A DNA stretch of 64,000 nucleotides from JBJMQS01 sp045802605 (GTDB lineage: Bacteria; Planctomycetota; Planctomycetia; Gemmatales; Gemmataceae): assembly GCA_045802605.1 (NCBI GenBank), contig JBJMQS010000035.1:1-64000 (forward strand), read 5' to 3'. The notes under the pieces were generated by a model. That model did not search any database. It saw only the letters and a list, made by a program, of their open reading frames with translations, and had not been told where the DNA came from. Positions 1 to 7,077 of this stretch are shown in pieces. The position numbers were made by a program, and so were the translations under genes. Positions within the stretch are counted from its first letter, which is position 1, and every line of letters starts with the position of its first letter.

Positions 1-600
1 CACTCTATAACTAAACCACGCTCTACAAAAAAAATCCATCTGCGATGACAGCGCTGACTGTTCCAGCGTCTTGCGCAACTTCGGGAACACATCCTCGCGG
101 GTGGTGAAGGTTACGATGTAGACCTTTTTGTTCGGGCTGAAGCTGTAATACTGCAAAACCGACGCATCGAACTTCTTGCCGCTAGCGTCTGAGACGGTGT
201 GCCGACCGGCGATTTGATAGGTCTTTTTGCCATCCACGGTGGTCATCGTGTCGTCGGTCAGCTTCCAGTTCTTGAATTGTTTGGGATAGTAGTCCTTGAG
301 TTGCTCCGCGAGCTTCTCCGGAGTGACTTCGTCCGCCGCCGAGACCACGTTGACATTGCCCACCTCGGCTTCGCCCACTTTCACCGGTTGCTTAAAGTTG
401 AAAATCATGTTTTGCGCATTGGCGACTTTCTCCCATCCCTTGGGCGGCTCGAACGAGAAGCCAGCATCTTTGTCGTACACTCGGCCCGCACCTTGATGCC
501 GAGCGGGTGTTTTCTTCTCCTCCTTCGCTTGCGCGACGGCGAGCCCGGCCAGCACGAGGAGGCCAACAAACGCGGTCTCAAATCTGACAAAACGATTCAT
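1..600 (-). CDS. Secreted protein of unknown function, 3' end cut by window
   Basis: This reading frame starts with ATG at 600 and stays open to base 1, so the C-terminus lies outside the window. The start is supported by AGGAG about 5 bases upstream. The protein begins with a short hydrophobic stretch (FVGLLVLAGLAVA, about residues 11-23) ending AQA, which looks like a signal peptide. A soluble region follows, with the motif GFSFEPPKGWEKV and alternating strand-like segments. This suggests a PsbP/DcrB-like fold, but that is an inference from pattern only. It lies 25 bp downstream of the DUF1559 gene on the same strand and probably shares its transcript. The last 12 or so residues follow a run of eight A's (27-34) and look unlike the rest, so a frameshift or sequencing error near the edge is possible. 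Confidence 0.7.
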   Translation of the reverse strand, partial: MNRFVRFETAFVGLLVLAGLAVAQAKEEKKTPARHQGAGRVYDKDAGFSFEPPKGWEKVANAQNMIFNFKQPVKVGEAEVGNVNVVSAADEVTPEKLAEQLKDYYPKQFKNWKLTDDTMTTVDGKKTYQIAGRHTVSDASGKKFDASVLQYYSFSPNKKVYIVTFTTREDVFPKLRKTLEQSALSSQMDFFCRAWFSYRV

Positions 601-625
601 CGTGGTCTCCTGTGGAGTGAATGGG

Positions 626-1633
626 TTACCAATCCGTGCCCGCCCTTTCGCCGCCGTCGGGCGTGACCGCGGCCCAAAATCTGCCCGCGGAGACCGTTGG
701 GCTCACGATGCGAGTTGAAGCATCAACCAACAAAATCATGAGGCCAGCAGGCCGTAAGGCTTGCGGTACCCGCGGATCACATTTGAAGGCCGCTTTGGTC
801 ACGACTTGAAAGCCACCCGGCGCGTTGATCTCCTTCGCCAGCTCGCTAAATTTGATCGCTTTCTTGCCGCACTTGCCTGCAACATCACTGTCGATCACAT
901 TCGGCGGCGGCACGAATTGTTCGAGGGGCGGTGTCGCTGTGGGGTACTTTTCTGCGTCGGGCAGTGGCGTGGCGAAGCCCGGCGTCGAGGCACCAAAAGC
1001 ACCCAGGCCCCACACATTAAACACTTCGTCATCTTTCTTTTCCGAGCGGACGCACCGGCTCAGCCGCTCGGTGAGCATGATGGTGTTGGTCACGCCATCG
1101 ACGACGCTTCTAATTCCTGAGTTTGGCTGGAACAGCAAGCCATTGGCCGCATAGCTCGTCGTAGCGTAGGTACCCGTGAATTTCGCTTCGAATCGCTTTA
1201 CCGCCGTGGGGTCTTCTACTTGGATTTGAGCCACGGTTTTGATCGTCGGATCGTCTGGGCTCAAGTAAGGTTCAAATTCGATTGACGCGGGGCCATTTTT
1301 CTGTGCGTAATACGACGCGGGAGTTTTTTCGTCGAACAACTTATAGATGTGCGCGCCTTCCATGTACGGTAAGATCCGGAAGAATAACGATGGAAGCCCA
1401 TGACCTGTGGGAGCGCCCTTACCGAAATCGCAAAGCACCGGGAAGCGCTGATTGTGCTCATCATGATAATTGAGTATTGCAATGCCGATTTGCTTCATGT
1501 TGTTCTGGCTACGGGTGCGGTTAGCCGCCTCGCGAACCTTTTGCACCGCCGGCAACAATAGCGCAATCAGAATCGCGATGTCCGCGATCACGACGATCAA
1601 ATCGAGCAGCGAAAATGCGCGACGAATTGACAT
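626..1633 (-). CDS. DUF1559 family prepilin-like protein
   Basis: This 335-residue protein belongs to the large planctomycete DUF1559 family, whose members carry a type IV pilin-like N-terminal methylation segment and a large exported C-terminal domain. The N-terminus RRAFSLLDLIVVIADIAI matches the class but is off-consensus. The Gly before the cleavage point is Ala, the +5 Glu is Asp, and an Asp sits inside the hydrophobic helix. The family hallmark LLPAVQKVREAANRTR follows at about residues 27-42. The C-terminal part contains the usual NTIMLTERLSRC-like segment and ends near VDASTRIVSPTV. A GGAG ribosome-binding site lies 9 bases before the ATG. The family's function is unknown; surface or pseudopilus roles are usually assumed. 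Whether this copy is still processed by a prepilin peptidase is uncertain. Confidence 0.93.
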   Translation of the reverse strand: MSIRRAFSLLDLIVVIADIAILIALLLPAVQKVREAANRTRSQNNMKQIGIAILNYHDEHNQRFPVLCDFGKGAPTGHGLPSLFFRILPYMEGAHIYKLFDEKTPASYYAQKNGPASIEFEPYLSPDDPTIKTVAQIQVEDPTAVKRFEAKFTGTYATTSYAANGLLFQPNSGIRSVVDGVTNTIMLTERLSRCVRSEKKDDEVFNVWGLGAFGASTPGFATPLPDAEKYPTATPPLEQFVPPPNVIDSDVAGKCGKKAIKFSELAKEINAPGGFQVVTKAAFKCDPRVPQALRPAGLMILLVDASTRIVSPTVSAGRFWAAVTPDGGERAGTDW

Positions 1634-1662
1634 GAGACGATTCTCCGTTGCGTGACCTAGCT

Positions 1663-1726
1663 AGCCGCGAGGCGAAGACTTTGCGCAGCCGAGCGCTCAG
1701 CTACCGAAACCCTCCGCGTCGCGGCT
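1663..1726. terminator. Inverted repeat just past thiC stop
   Basis: Arms AGCCGCGAGGCG (1663-1674) and CGCGTCGCGGCT (1715-1726) pair with one mismatch around a 40-nt loop. The repeat starts 6 bases after the thiC stop codon on the minus strand and lies before the DUF1559 gene. A terminator or a planctomycete intergenic palindrome is likely. There is no clear T-run. Confidence 0.5.
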
Positions 1727-1731
1727 AACCG

Positions 1732-3033
1732 TTAATTCAACGCCTTTGCCATTGCCCGCACGTCCTGCGTGATCTTCATCGAGCAGAACTTCGGGCCGCA
1801 CATTGAGCAGAATTTCGCGCTCTTGAACACTTCCTGCGGCAACTCTTCGTCGTGCATCTTTCGCGCGGTTTCCGGATCGAGACTCAGCTCGAATTGTCGA
1901 TTCCAGTCGAAATCGAAGCGGGCCTTGGAAAGTTCATCGTCGCGCTGGCGGGCGTTCTTGCGACCACGGGCGATGTCGCCGGCGTGGGCGGCAATCTTGT
2001 AGGCGATCACGCCTTGGCGCACGTCGTCCTTGTTCGGCAAGCCGAGATGTTCCTTGGGCGTCACGTAGCAGAGCATAGCCGCGCCGGCCTCGGCCGCGAG
2101 GGCCGCGCCGATGGCCGAAGTGATGTGGTCGTAGCCGGGAGCGATGTCGGTCACGAGGGGCCCTAGCACGTAAAACGGCGCGTCGTGGCACAGCTCGCGC
2201 TCTTTTTCCACATTCATCTTCACCAGGTGCATCGGAATATGGCCCGGCCCTTCGATCATCACCTGGCAGCCCATCTCCCATGCCTTGAGTGTCAACTCGC
2301 CGAGCACTTTCAGCTCCGCGAACTGCGCTTCGTCGTTGGCGTCGGCCAAGCAGCCGGGACGGAGTCCATCGCCGAGGCTGAACGTGACGTCGTGGGCCCG
2401 CATGATCTCGCACAACTCACCGAAGTGCGTGTACCAAGCGTTTTGCTGATTGTGCGCATGCATCCACAGGGCCATGAGCGAGCCGCCCCGGCTGACGATG
2501 CCGGTGACGCGGTCCTTGGTCAGCGGGATGAACTCCTTCATCACGCCGGCGTGGATCGTCATGTAATCGACGCCCTGCTTGGCCTGGTGTTCGACCATGT
2601 CGAGCAGCATCCGCGGGCTGATGTCTTCCGGGGCCTTCACGTCCTGGATGCACTGGTACACCGGCACCGTGCCGATCGGCACCGGGCTGGCGTCGATGAG
2701 CGCTTGACGGATGCCGTCGATGTTGCCGCCGGTGGAGAGGTCCATCACCGTGTCAGCCCCGAGGTGCACGGCCGTGTGGAGCTTCTCGAGTTCCTCGTCG
2801 GCGGTACCGGTGATCGCCGAGTTGCCGATGTTGGCGTTGATCTTGCAATTGAGGGCGACGCCGATGCCCATCGGCTCGAGGTTCTTTTTGATGTGGTGGA
2901 TATTGGCCGGGATCACGCATCGGCCGCGGGCGACTTCGCTGCGGACGAGTTCCGGCTCGACGTCTTCACGCCGGGCGACAAATTCCATTTCGGGGGTGAT
3001 GAAGCCCGCGCGGGTCGCTTCGAACTGCGTCAT
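1732..3033 (-). CDS. thiC: Phosphomethylpyrimidine synthase ThiC
   Basis: ThiC is a radical-SAM enzyme that converts aminoimidazole ribotide to hydroxymethylpyrimidine phosphate, the pyrimidine half of thiamine. The 433-residue protein is collinear with the compact form of the family. Recognisable blocks include PANIHHIKKNLEPMGIG, GNSAITGTADEE, ADTVMDLSTGG and IEGPGHIPMH. The C-terminal iron-sulfur motif C-X2-C-X4-C is at C409, C412 and C417. The N-terminal extension seen in E. coli ThiC is absent, as in many other bacteria. The start at 3033 lies 7 bases beyond a TPP riboswitch, so expression should fall when thiamine pyrophosphate is abundant. No other thiamine gene is present in the window. 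Confidence 0.98.
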   Translation of the reverse strand: MTQFEATRAGFITPEMEFVARREDVEPELVRSEVARGRCVIPANIHHIKKNLEPMGIGVALNCKINANIGNSAITGTADEELEKLHTAVHLGADTVMDLSTGGNIDGIRQALIDASPVPIGTVPVYQCIQDVKAPEDISPRMLLDMVEHQAKQGVDYMTIHAGVMKEFIPLTKDRVTGIVSRGGSLMALWMHAHNQQNAWYTHFGELCEIMRAHDVTFSLGDGLRPGCLADANDEAQFAELKVLGELTLKAWEMGCQVMIEGPGHIPMHLVKMNVEKERELCHDAPFYVLGPLVTDIAPGYDHITSAIGAALAAEAGAAMLCYVTPKEHLGLPNKDDVRQGVIAYKIAAHAGDIARGRKNARQRDDELSKARFDFDWNRQFELSLDPETARKMHDEELPQEVFKSAKFCSMCGPKFCSMKITQDVRAMAKALN

Positions 3034-3040
3034 GTTAGTC

Positions 3041-3123
3041 TCGCTTTCCTACGCCGGTGCAAACCGGATCAGGTTCTAAGGGTGTGTTCTCAGCCAAGCG
3101 AACAACGCCGGCACCCCTAGCGA
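3041..3123 (-). promoter_or_regulatory. TPP riboswitch (THI element) controlling thiC
   Basis: Read on the minus strand, the element has the conserved core GGCTGAGA (J3/2-P3 side), then ACACCC, GAACCTGATCCGG, and CACCGGCGTAGGAAAG. These match the TPP aptamer consensus in order and spacing. A P1 helix can be drawn between TCGCT (3123-3119) and AGCGA (3045-3041). The 3' strand of P1 and the adjoining GGAAAG are only 8-18 bases from the ATG, so the ribosome-binding region is part of the aptamer end. Ligand binding would therefore most simply block translation initiation; no separate terminator hairpin fits before the start codon. Confidence 0.95.
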
Positions 3124-3150
3124 ATATCCAGATTGTATTTGTTTCTGGTC

Positions 3151-3180
3151 CCTCGTTCCCAAACTCAGTTCTGAACGAGG
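3151..3180. repeat. Small palindrome, CCTCGTTC type
   Basis: CCTCGTTC (3151-3158) pairs with GAACGAGG (3173-3180). The arm sequence is the same as the outer end of the larger repeat at 58326-58460, so this may be a decayed single unit of that family. It lies between thiC and rpsR, which are transcribed divergently. Confidence 0.55.
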
Positions 3181-3192
3181 AGGAGTTTTTTC

Positions 3193-3277
3193 GTTAGCCG
3201 GACGCGCAAGCTACGAGAGGCAGAGTCTCTGCCCCACTCCCAGTCTCTGCTTCCCGTAGCTGGCGCGTCCGGCTAAC
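3193..3277. repeat. Dispersed inverted repeat family 1, copy A
   Basis: The arms are 23 bp with one mismatch; the left arm begins GTTAGCCGGACGCGCAAGCT (3193) and the right arm ends in GGCTAAC (3277). The spacer is short, about 39 nt, and contains a CAGAGTCTCTGCCCC/AGTCTCTG-like inner pair. Three more copies are at 18107, 23354 and 39594. This copy lies in a divergent intergenic region (thiC/rpsR), so a simple terminator role does not explain it. Confidence 0.9.
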
Positions 3278-3372
3278 AAGACCGGCAAACAAGAGGGGGC
3301 AGCGGTTGCCAAAAAGGGCCTGAAATCCTAATGTATCTGTTCCTATTTTCGGCGATTTAGTGAGGCGGTGCG

Positions 3373-3615
3373 ATGGTGCGGAAGAAATTGGGTACGGGGC
3401 GGAAGACGCGTTGCCGGTTTTGCACGAAGGAAGGCTGTCCCCGGCCAGCGTTCGTGGATTATAAGGACGTGCAGGGGCTCAAGAAGCTTTGCACCAGCCA
3501 GGGCAAGCTCTATGGACGCAAGCGCTCGGGCAACTGTGCCGCGTTCCAGCGGGCGGTCGCCGTGGCCCTGAAGCGGGCTCGCTTCATGGCCTTGCTACCC
3601 TACGTGGGCGAATAA
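3373..3615 (+). CDS. rpsR: Small ribosomal subunit protein bS18
   Basis: The 80-residue protein matches bacterial S18, which binds S6 and 16S rRNA in the platform of the 30S subunit. Diagnostic segments are CRFC near the N-terminus, VDYKDVQGLKKL, GKLYGRKRSGNCAAFQ and the C-terminal KRARFMALLPYV. C14, C17, C40 and C55 could form the zinc-type site seen in the cysteine-containing form of S18. C22 and the GCPRP insertion after CRFC are extra. The gene stands alone; the usual neighbours rpsF, ssb and rplI are absent. A second rpsR elsewhere in the genome would make this one a paralog. A palindrome 6 bp past the stop probably ends transcription. Confidence 0.93.
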   Translation: MVRKKLGTGRKTRCRFCTKEGCPRPAFVDYKDVQGLKKLCTSQGKLYGRKRSGNCAAFQRAVAVALKRARFMALLPYVGE

Positions 3616-3621
3616 GACAAT

Positions 3622-3691
3622 TTGAACCGCAGAGAGCGCGGAGAAATCCTAATTGGATTTCTCCGCGCTCTCTGCGTTCTCTGCGGTTCAA
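3622..3691. repeat. Dispersed inverted repeat family 2, copy a
   Basis: The palindrome starts TTGAACCGCAGAG and ends CTCTGCGGTTCAA, with an inner stem GCGCGGAGAAATCC and a 5-nt loop. The right arm carries one extra CTCTGCGT unit. It sits between the convergent rpsR and lipoprotein genes, where a bidirectional terminator would be expected. Other copies are at 4323, 6993, 37650 and 46968. Confidence 0.9.
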
Positions 3692-3694
3692 TTC

Positions 3695-4408
3695 TTAACT
3701 CTGTCTCAACCGCTCAATCACATTTTGAATTGCACCCACGGCCGACGTGGCCTCGGCTTCGAAGGTTCTGGCCTTCGTCGGCTCCGCACGGTCGGGCACT
3801 GAGCAACTGAATCGCCAGATGCCGGGGCCGCCATTCTCTAACTTGGTCCAGCGTGGGTTGTATTGCGAGAGCGTGGCCATGGCTTGGTCGATGCCGCCGC
3901 CGGTAAACGAGGCTGGTGCGGGGTAAGTCGGATTCACAGGCCGGGTGCCCGTGGAATCCAAAGGCACCACGCCGGCGGTGTTTGTACCCTGCGGCTGACC
4001 ATTGTCGGCCGTGACCACGGCGAGCACACCGGGCGGGTTCAGATGCGGCGACTGAATTTTGTTGCCACCCGCACCGGTTGGTGCCGGGCCGATTCGCAGA
4101 TCATTCCCGCCCACCAGCGGCGGATAGGATCCACTCGCCAGCGCGGCATTGCTTGTCGGCGTCGCTTGCGTCAGGGGCGGCAGGGCCATAACCGGCGGCG
4201 GATTCGCGCCCGTGTTGATCGGCAGCGGCGTGGCGTTGACCGGCGGAGCCGTCGCACCCAACAGCGGATCTTCGCCGGCCTTCGTCTGGCCGTTCTTCGG
4301 CAAGCCAGTGCAACCTGTCATTAAGACTAACCACAGAGACACAGAGACATAGAGAAAACGATTTCTCCGTGCCTCTGTGTCTCTGTGGTTAGTCTTTTGC
4401 CGATTCAT
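3695..4408 (-). CDS. Lipoprotein with Pro-rich linker, unknown function
   Basis: The frame extends upstream to 4591, but the ATG at 4408 is preferred because it avoids overlap with the plus-strand dehydrogenase and gives a proper export signal. Residues 1-17 are basic, residues 18-29 are hydrophobic (FLYVSVSLWLVL), and a lipobox-like MTGC puts the lipidated Cys at 33. A long Pro/Ala/Thr-rich low-complexity segment follows (about 45-150). The conserved-looking C-terminal part includes WRFSCSVPD and RTFEAEA and ends in a helix. The function is unknown. Residues 5-29, the whole export signal, are encoded by a family-2 palindromic repeat (4323-4396), so either the repeat was recruited as a signal sequence or the gene was altered by its arrival. 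Confidence 0.7.
   Translation of the reverse strand: MNRQKTNHRDTEARRNRFLYVSVSLWLVLMTGCTGLPKNGQTKAGEDPLLGATAPPVNATPLPINTGANPPPVMALPPLTQATPTSNAALASGSYPPLVGGNDLRIGPAPTGAGGNKIQSPHLNPPGVLAVVTADNGQPQGTNTAGVVPLDSTGTRPVNPTYPAPASFTGGGIDQAMATLSQYNPRWTKLENGGPGIWRFSCSVPDRAEPTKARTFEAEATSAVGAIQNVIERLRQS
4323..4396. repeat. Dispersed inverted repeat family 2, copy b, inside a coding region
   Basis: AAGACTAACCACAGAGACAC pairs with GTGTCTCTGTGGTTAGTCTT; the inner part pairs imperfectly. Unlike the other copies, it lies within a reading frame, at the 5' end of the lipoprotein gene. On the minus strand its right-hand arm reads as a basic segment and its left-hand arm as a hydrophobic stretch. Confidence 0.92.
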
Positions 4409-4490
4409 CTTGCCCACTCTGCGGACTACCCTAAACCATCGACACCTTATCCAGCGTCTACGGCAATAGCTTCTGAGGGATTTTGCAGCA

Positions 4491-5549
4491 ATGGCAACTT
4501 TTCGCATCGCGGTTCTGGGCGGCGACGGCATTGGGCCAGAGGTAATCGAGCAGGCGATTCGTGTGGCGGACGCGGCCGCCCGGCGCGACAAAACCGAGCT
4601 GAATTGGAATCGACTGCCCTGGTCCTCCGCGTTTTATTTGCAGCATGGCCACATCATGCCGCCCGATGGCTGGGACCAACTGGCGAAGCACGACGCCATT
4701 CTCTTCGGCGCGATCGGCGACGCCCGGGTGCCCGATGCGGTGACAGTGCACGAACTGCTTTTGCCGATGCGCCGGCGATTTGATCAGTACGTGAATTTGC
4801 GTCCCTCAACACTTTACCCCGGCGTGCCGAGTCCGCTCAAAGATAAGAAACCCGGCACGATCGATCTCGCGGTTTATCGAGAGAATACCGAAGGCGAATA
4901 CTCCCCGATCGGCGGACGTCTCTACCCCGGCACCGCGCCCGAGATCGCCATTCAAACCGCGGTGTTCACTCGCCGCGGCTGTGAGCGGATCATGCGAGCC
5001 GCATTTACTGCGGCACGGCTCCGCCGCAAGAAGGTCACGTCGATCACCAAGTCGAACGCGCTCATTTGGGGAATGGTCTGCTGGGACGAAGCCTTCAAAG
5101 CGGTTTCACGAGAGTTCCCCGACGTCGATGCCGATTACCTGCTCGTCGATGCCGCGGCAATGGACCTCGTCCGCAAGCCGGAGCGGTTCGACGTGATCGT
5201 GTGCTCCAATCTGTTTGGCGACATACTAACCGACCTCGCGGCCGTGGTGACCGGATCGATCGGTCTAGCCTCCTCGGGCAACATCAACCCGGAGCGGACG
5301 TTCCCGAGTATGTTCGAGCCGGTGCACGGCTCCGCGCCGGATATCGCGGGTAAGGGCATCTCCAATCCCCTCGCCGCGATTTTGTCCTCCGCGATCATGC
5401 TCGAACATCTCGGCTGTCGCAGCGCGGCCCTGGCCGTGCGCTCGGCGGTGACCAAGGTGCTGGAAGCCGGCAAGACGATGCCGCACGATTTGGGCGGGAA
5501 ATCGAGCACCAGCGAAGTCGGCGACGCTGTGTTGGCGGCGATGGCGTGA
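4491..5549 (+). CDS. D-malate/tartrate-type dehydrogenase (isopropylmalate dehydrogenase family)
   Basis: This 352-residue enzyme belongs to the isocitrate/isopropylmalate dehydrogenase family of NAD-dependent beta-decarboxylating dehydrogenases. The N-terminus AVLGGDGIGPEV is the family start, and RENTEGEYS (about residues 125-133) is the substrate-loop motif. The metal site is in SNLFGDILTDLAA, and EPVHGSAPDIAGKG is the cofactor-binding block. The segment VTVHELLLPMRRRFDQYVNLRP resembles tartrate and D-malate dehydrogenases (TtuC/DmlA type) more than LeuB or Icd. Oxidative decarboxylation of D-malate, tartrate or a related 2-hydroxy acid is the best guess. No leu genes are nearby. The M48 protease follows 26 bp later on the same strand. 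Confidence 0.87.
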   Translation: MATFRIAVLGGDGIGPEVIEQAIRVADAAARRDKTELNWNRLPWSSAFYLQHGHIMPPDGWDQLAKHDAILFGAIGDARVPDAVTVHELLLPMRRRFDQYVNLRPSTLYPGVPSPLKDKKPGTIDLAVYRENTEGEYSPIGGRLYPGTAPEIAIQTAVFTRRGCERIMRAAFTAARLRRKKVTSITKSNALIWGMVCWDEAFKAVSREFPDVDADYLLVDAAAMDLVRKPERFDVIVCSNLFGDILTDLAAVVTGSIGLASSGNINPERTFPSMFEPVHGSAPDIAGKGISNPLAAILSSAIMLEHLGCRSAALAVRSAVTKVLEAGKTMPHDLGGKSSTSEVGDAVLAAMA

Positions 5550-5575
5550 GGCTTGCACGCTAAACGGGGAACATC

Positions 5576-6460
5576 ATGTCTTACGGCTACGGAAATCAAC
5601 AGCGCAGCCTGCTCAGTCGCTTCGTGCCACTGCTCATCGCACTGGTCCTCGCCGGGGCGTTTCTCTTTCACGGTTGCGAGGAGGGGCCGTTTGGCCGGCA
5701 CCGCGTGGTCGCCCTGGCGCCGGAGCAGGAGGCGGCTCTGGGCGCACAGGCCTTTCGCGAGACGCTCAGCCAGGCGAGCGTCGATCGCGATCCGGCCGTC
5801 AATGAAGCGGTGGGCCGGGTCGTTCGCAATCTCGTCCGAGCCACCGGCGATCCAGGATTCTTGCGGCAGGTGAATCTGGAAGCGCATGAGTTTGAATGGA
5901 AGTGGAGCGTCGTCCGCAGCCATGAGGTCAACGCGTTTTGTTTGCCCGGCGGCAAGATGGTGGTTTACACCGGCATCCTCCCGGTCGCTTACACCGAAGC
6001 CGGCTTGGCGGTGGTGATGGGGCACGAGATTTCGCACGCACTCGCCCGGCACGGGTCCGAGCGGATGGCCCAGCAGCGGGCGGTGGACATCGTTCGCCTC
6101 GGCACGATCGCATCATTTTCCGATATGGACTACCGCACGCAGCAAGGGGTGATGCAGGCGTTCAACATGGGTTCGCAGTTCGGCCTGCTGCTTCCCTATA
6201 GCCGCAATCACGAATCCGAAGCCGACCACATGGGCCTGCTTCTCATGTCAGCGGCCGGTTATGACCCAGCCAACGCGCCGAAATTCTGGCAGCGGATGAC
6301 CGAGATGAGCGCGGGCCGCTCGCCGCCGGAATTCGCCTCGACGCACCCGGGTCACGAACGACGGGTGGCTCAGCTTGAGGAATGGCAGGCCGAGGCGCGG
6401 GTGCTCTACCGCTCCGCGACGCCGGCGGTCGATGCGGACCGGCCGCTGCCTTTGCCCTGA
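5576..6460 (+). CDS. M48 family zinc metallopeptidase, membrane-anchored
   Basis: This 294-residue protein resembles periplasmic M48 proteases of the BepA/LoiP type, which degrade or refold misassembled envelope proteins. Residues 14-32 form a single hydrophobic segment, followed by HGC at 32-34, which could be a lipobox-like end. The catalytic HEISH is at 150-154, with the third zinc ligand expected in ESEAD (213-217). SHEVNAFCLPGG before the active site and STHPGHERR near the C-terminus are also typical. There are no TPR repeats, so it is the short form. It lies 26 bp after the dehydrogenase, possibly cotranscribed without a shared function. Confidence 0.92.
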   Translation: MSYGYGNQQRSLLSRFVPLLIALVLAGAFLFHGCEEGPFGRHRVVALAPEQEAALGAQAFRETLSQASVDRDPAVNEAVGRVVRNLVRATGDPGFLRQVNLEAHEFEWKWSVVRSHEVNAFCLPGGKMVVYTGILPVAYTEAGLAVVMGHEISHALARHGSERMAQQRAVDIVRLGTIASFSDMDYRTQQGVMQAFNMGSQFGLLLPYSRNHESEADHMGLLLMSAAGYDPANAPKFWQRMTEMSAGRSPPEFASTHPGHERRVAQLEEWQAEARVLYRSATPAVDADRPLPLP

Positions 6461-6590
6461 CCAAGCGGGGCGGTATCGAATAATCCGCCGCCGATTTTGT
6501 GAAAACCGTTTCATTTCTGCAACCGACATAGTCGCCGGCCAGCCGGCCGACTAATTTGCCTGCTCCAATCTTCTTCCAGGGAGTAGTTTC

Positions 6591-6989
6591 ATGCCGATGG
6601 TTATTCCGCACATCACGTCGAGCGACGCGAACAAGGCGATCGAGTTTTACAAAGCGGCTTTCGGCGCGACCGAAGTCCGCAAGATGCCGCACCAAGACGG
6701 CAAACGCATCATGTTTGCCGAGCTTCGCATCGGCGACGGTTCGCTCTATCTCAACGACGATTTTCCGGAATTCTGCGGCGGCAAGTCGCGGACGGTCGCC
6801 CATTTGGGCGGAACGCCGGTGACGCTGCACATGAATGTGCCCGATTGCGATGCCGCGATCAAGCGAGCGGCCGATGCCGGGGCGCATGTCACGATGGGCG
6901 CATCGGATATGTTTTGGGGCGACCGCTATGGGCAGGTCAAAGATCCATTCGGCTTCGAATGGTCCTTCTCCCACCCGTTGAAGAAATAA
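6591..6989 (+). CDS. VOC family protein, PhnB-like
   Basis: This 132-residue protein has a vicinal-oxygen-chelate fold of the PhnB/glyoxalase-like group. It shows the paired beta-alpha-beta modules: HITSSDANKAIEFYKAAFGA at the start and DRYGQVKDPFGFEW near the end. The GxxKDPFGxxW motif is typical of PhnB-like members. No substrate can be inferred. It is a single gene, and a family-2 palindrome starts 3 bp past its stop codon, facing the convergent solA-like gene. Confidence 0.88.
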   Translation: MPMVIPHITSSDANKAIEFYKAAFGATEVRKMPHQDGKRIMFAELRIGDGSLYLNDDFPEFCGGKSRTVAHLGGTPVTLHMNVPDCDAAIKRAADAGAHVTMGASDMFWGDRYGQVKDPFGFEWSFSHPLKK

Positions 6990-6992
6990 AGC

Positions 6993-7077
6993 AAGACTAA
7001 CCACAGAGACACAGAGGCACAGAGAAGACAATCAAATTGGTTTTCTCGGTGCCTCTGTGTCTCTGTGGTTAGTTCTT
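6993..7077. repeat. Dispersed inverted repeat family 2, copy c
   Basis: AAGACTAACCACAGAGACAC pairs with GTGTCTCTGTGGTTAGTTCTT. It lies between convergent genes (VOC and SolA-like). The last codon and TAA stop of the SolA-like gene (7069-7074) lie inside the right-hand arm. A terminator function for both strands is plausible. Confidence 0.9.

Noticed and set aside
2185..3120. Open frame of 311 codons on the plus strand
   Set aside because: It is antisense to thiC and part of the riboswitch. Its His/Asp/Arg-rich composition is that of a GC-rich shadow frame.
4409..4591. N-terminal extension of the lipoprotein to 4591
   Set aside because: It would overlap the dehydrogenase gene on the other strand by 101 bp and would put the signal peptide in the interior of the protein.
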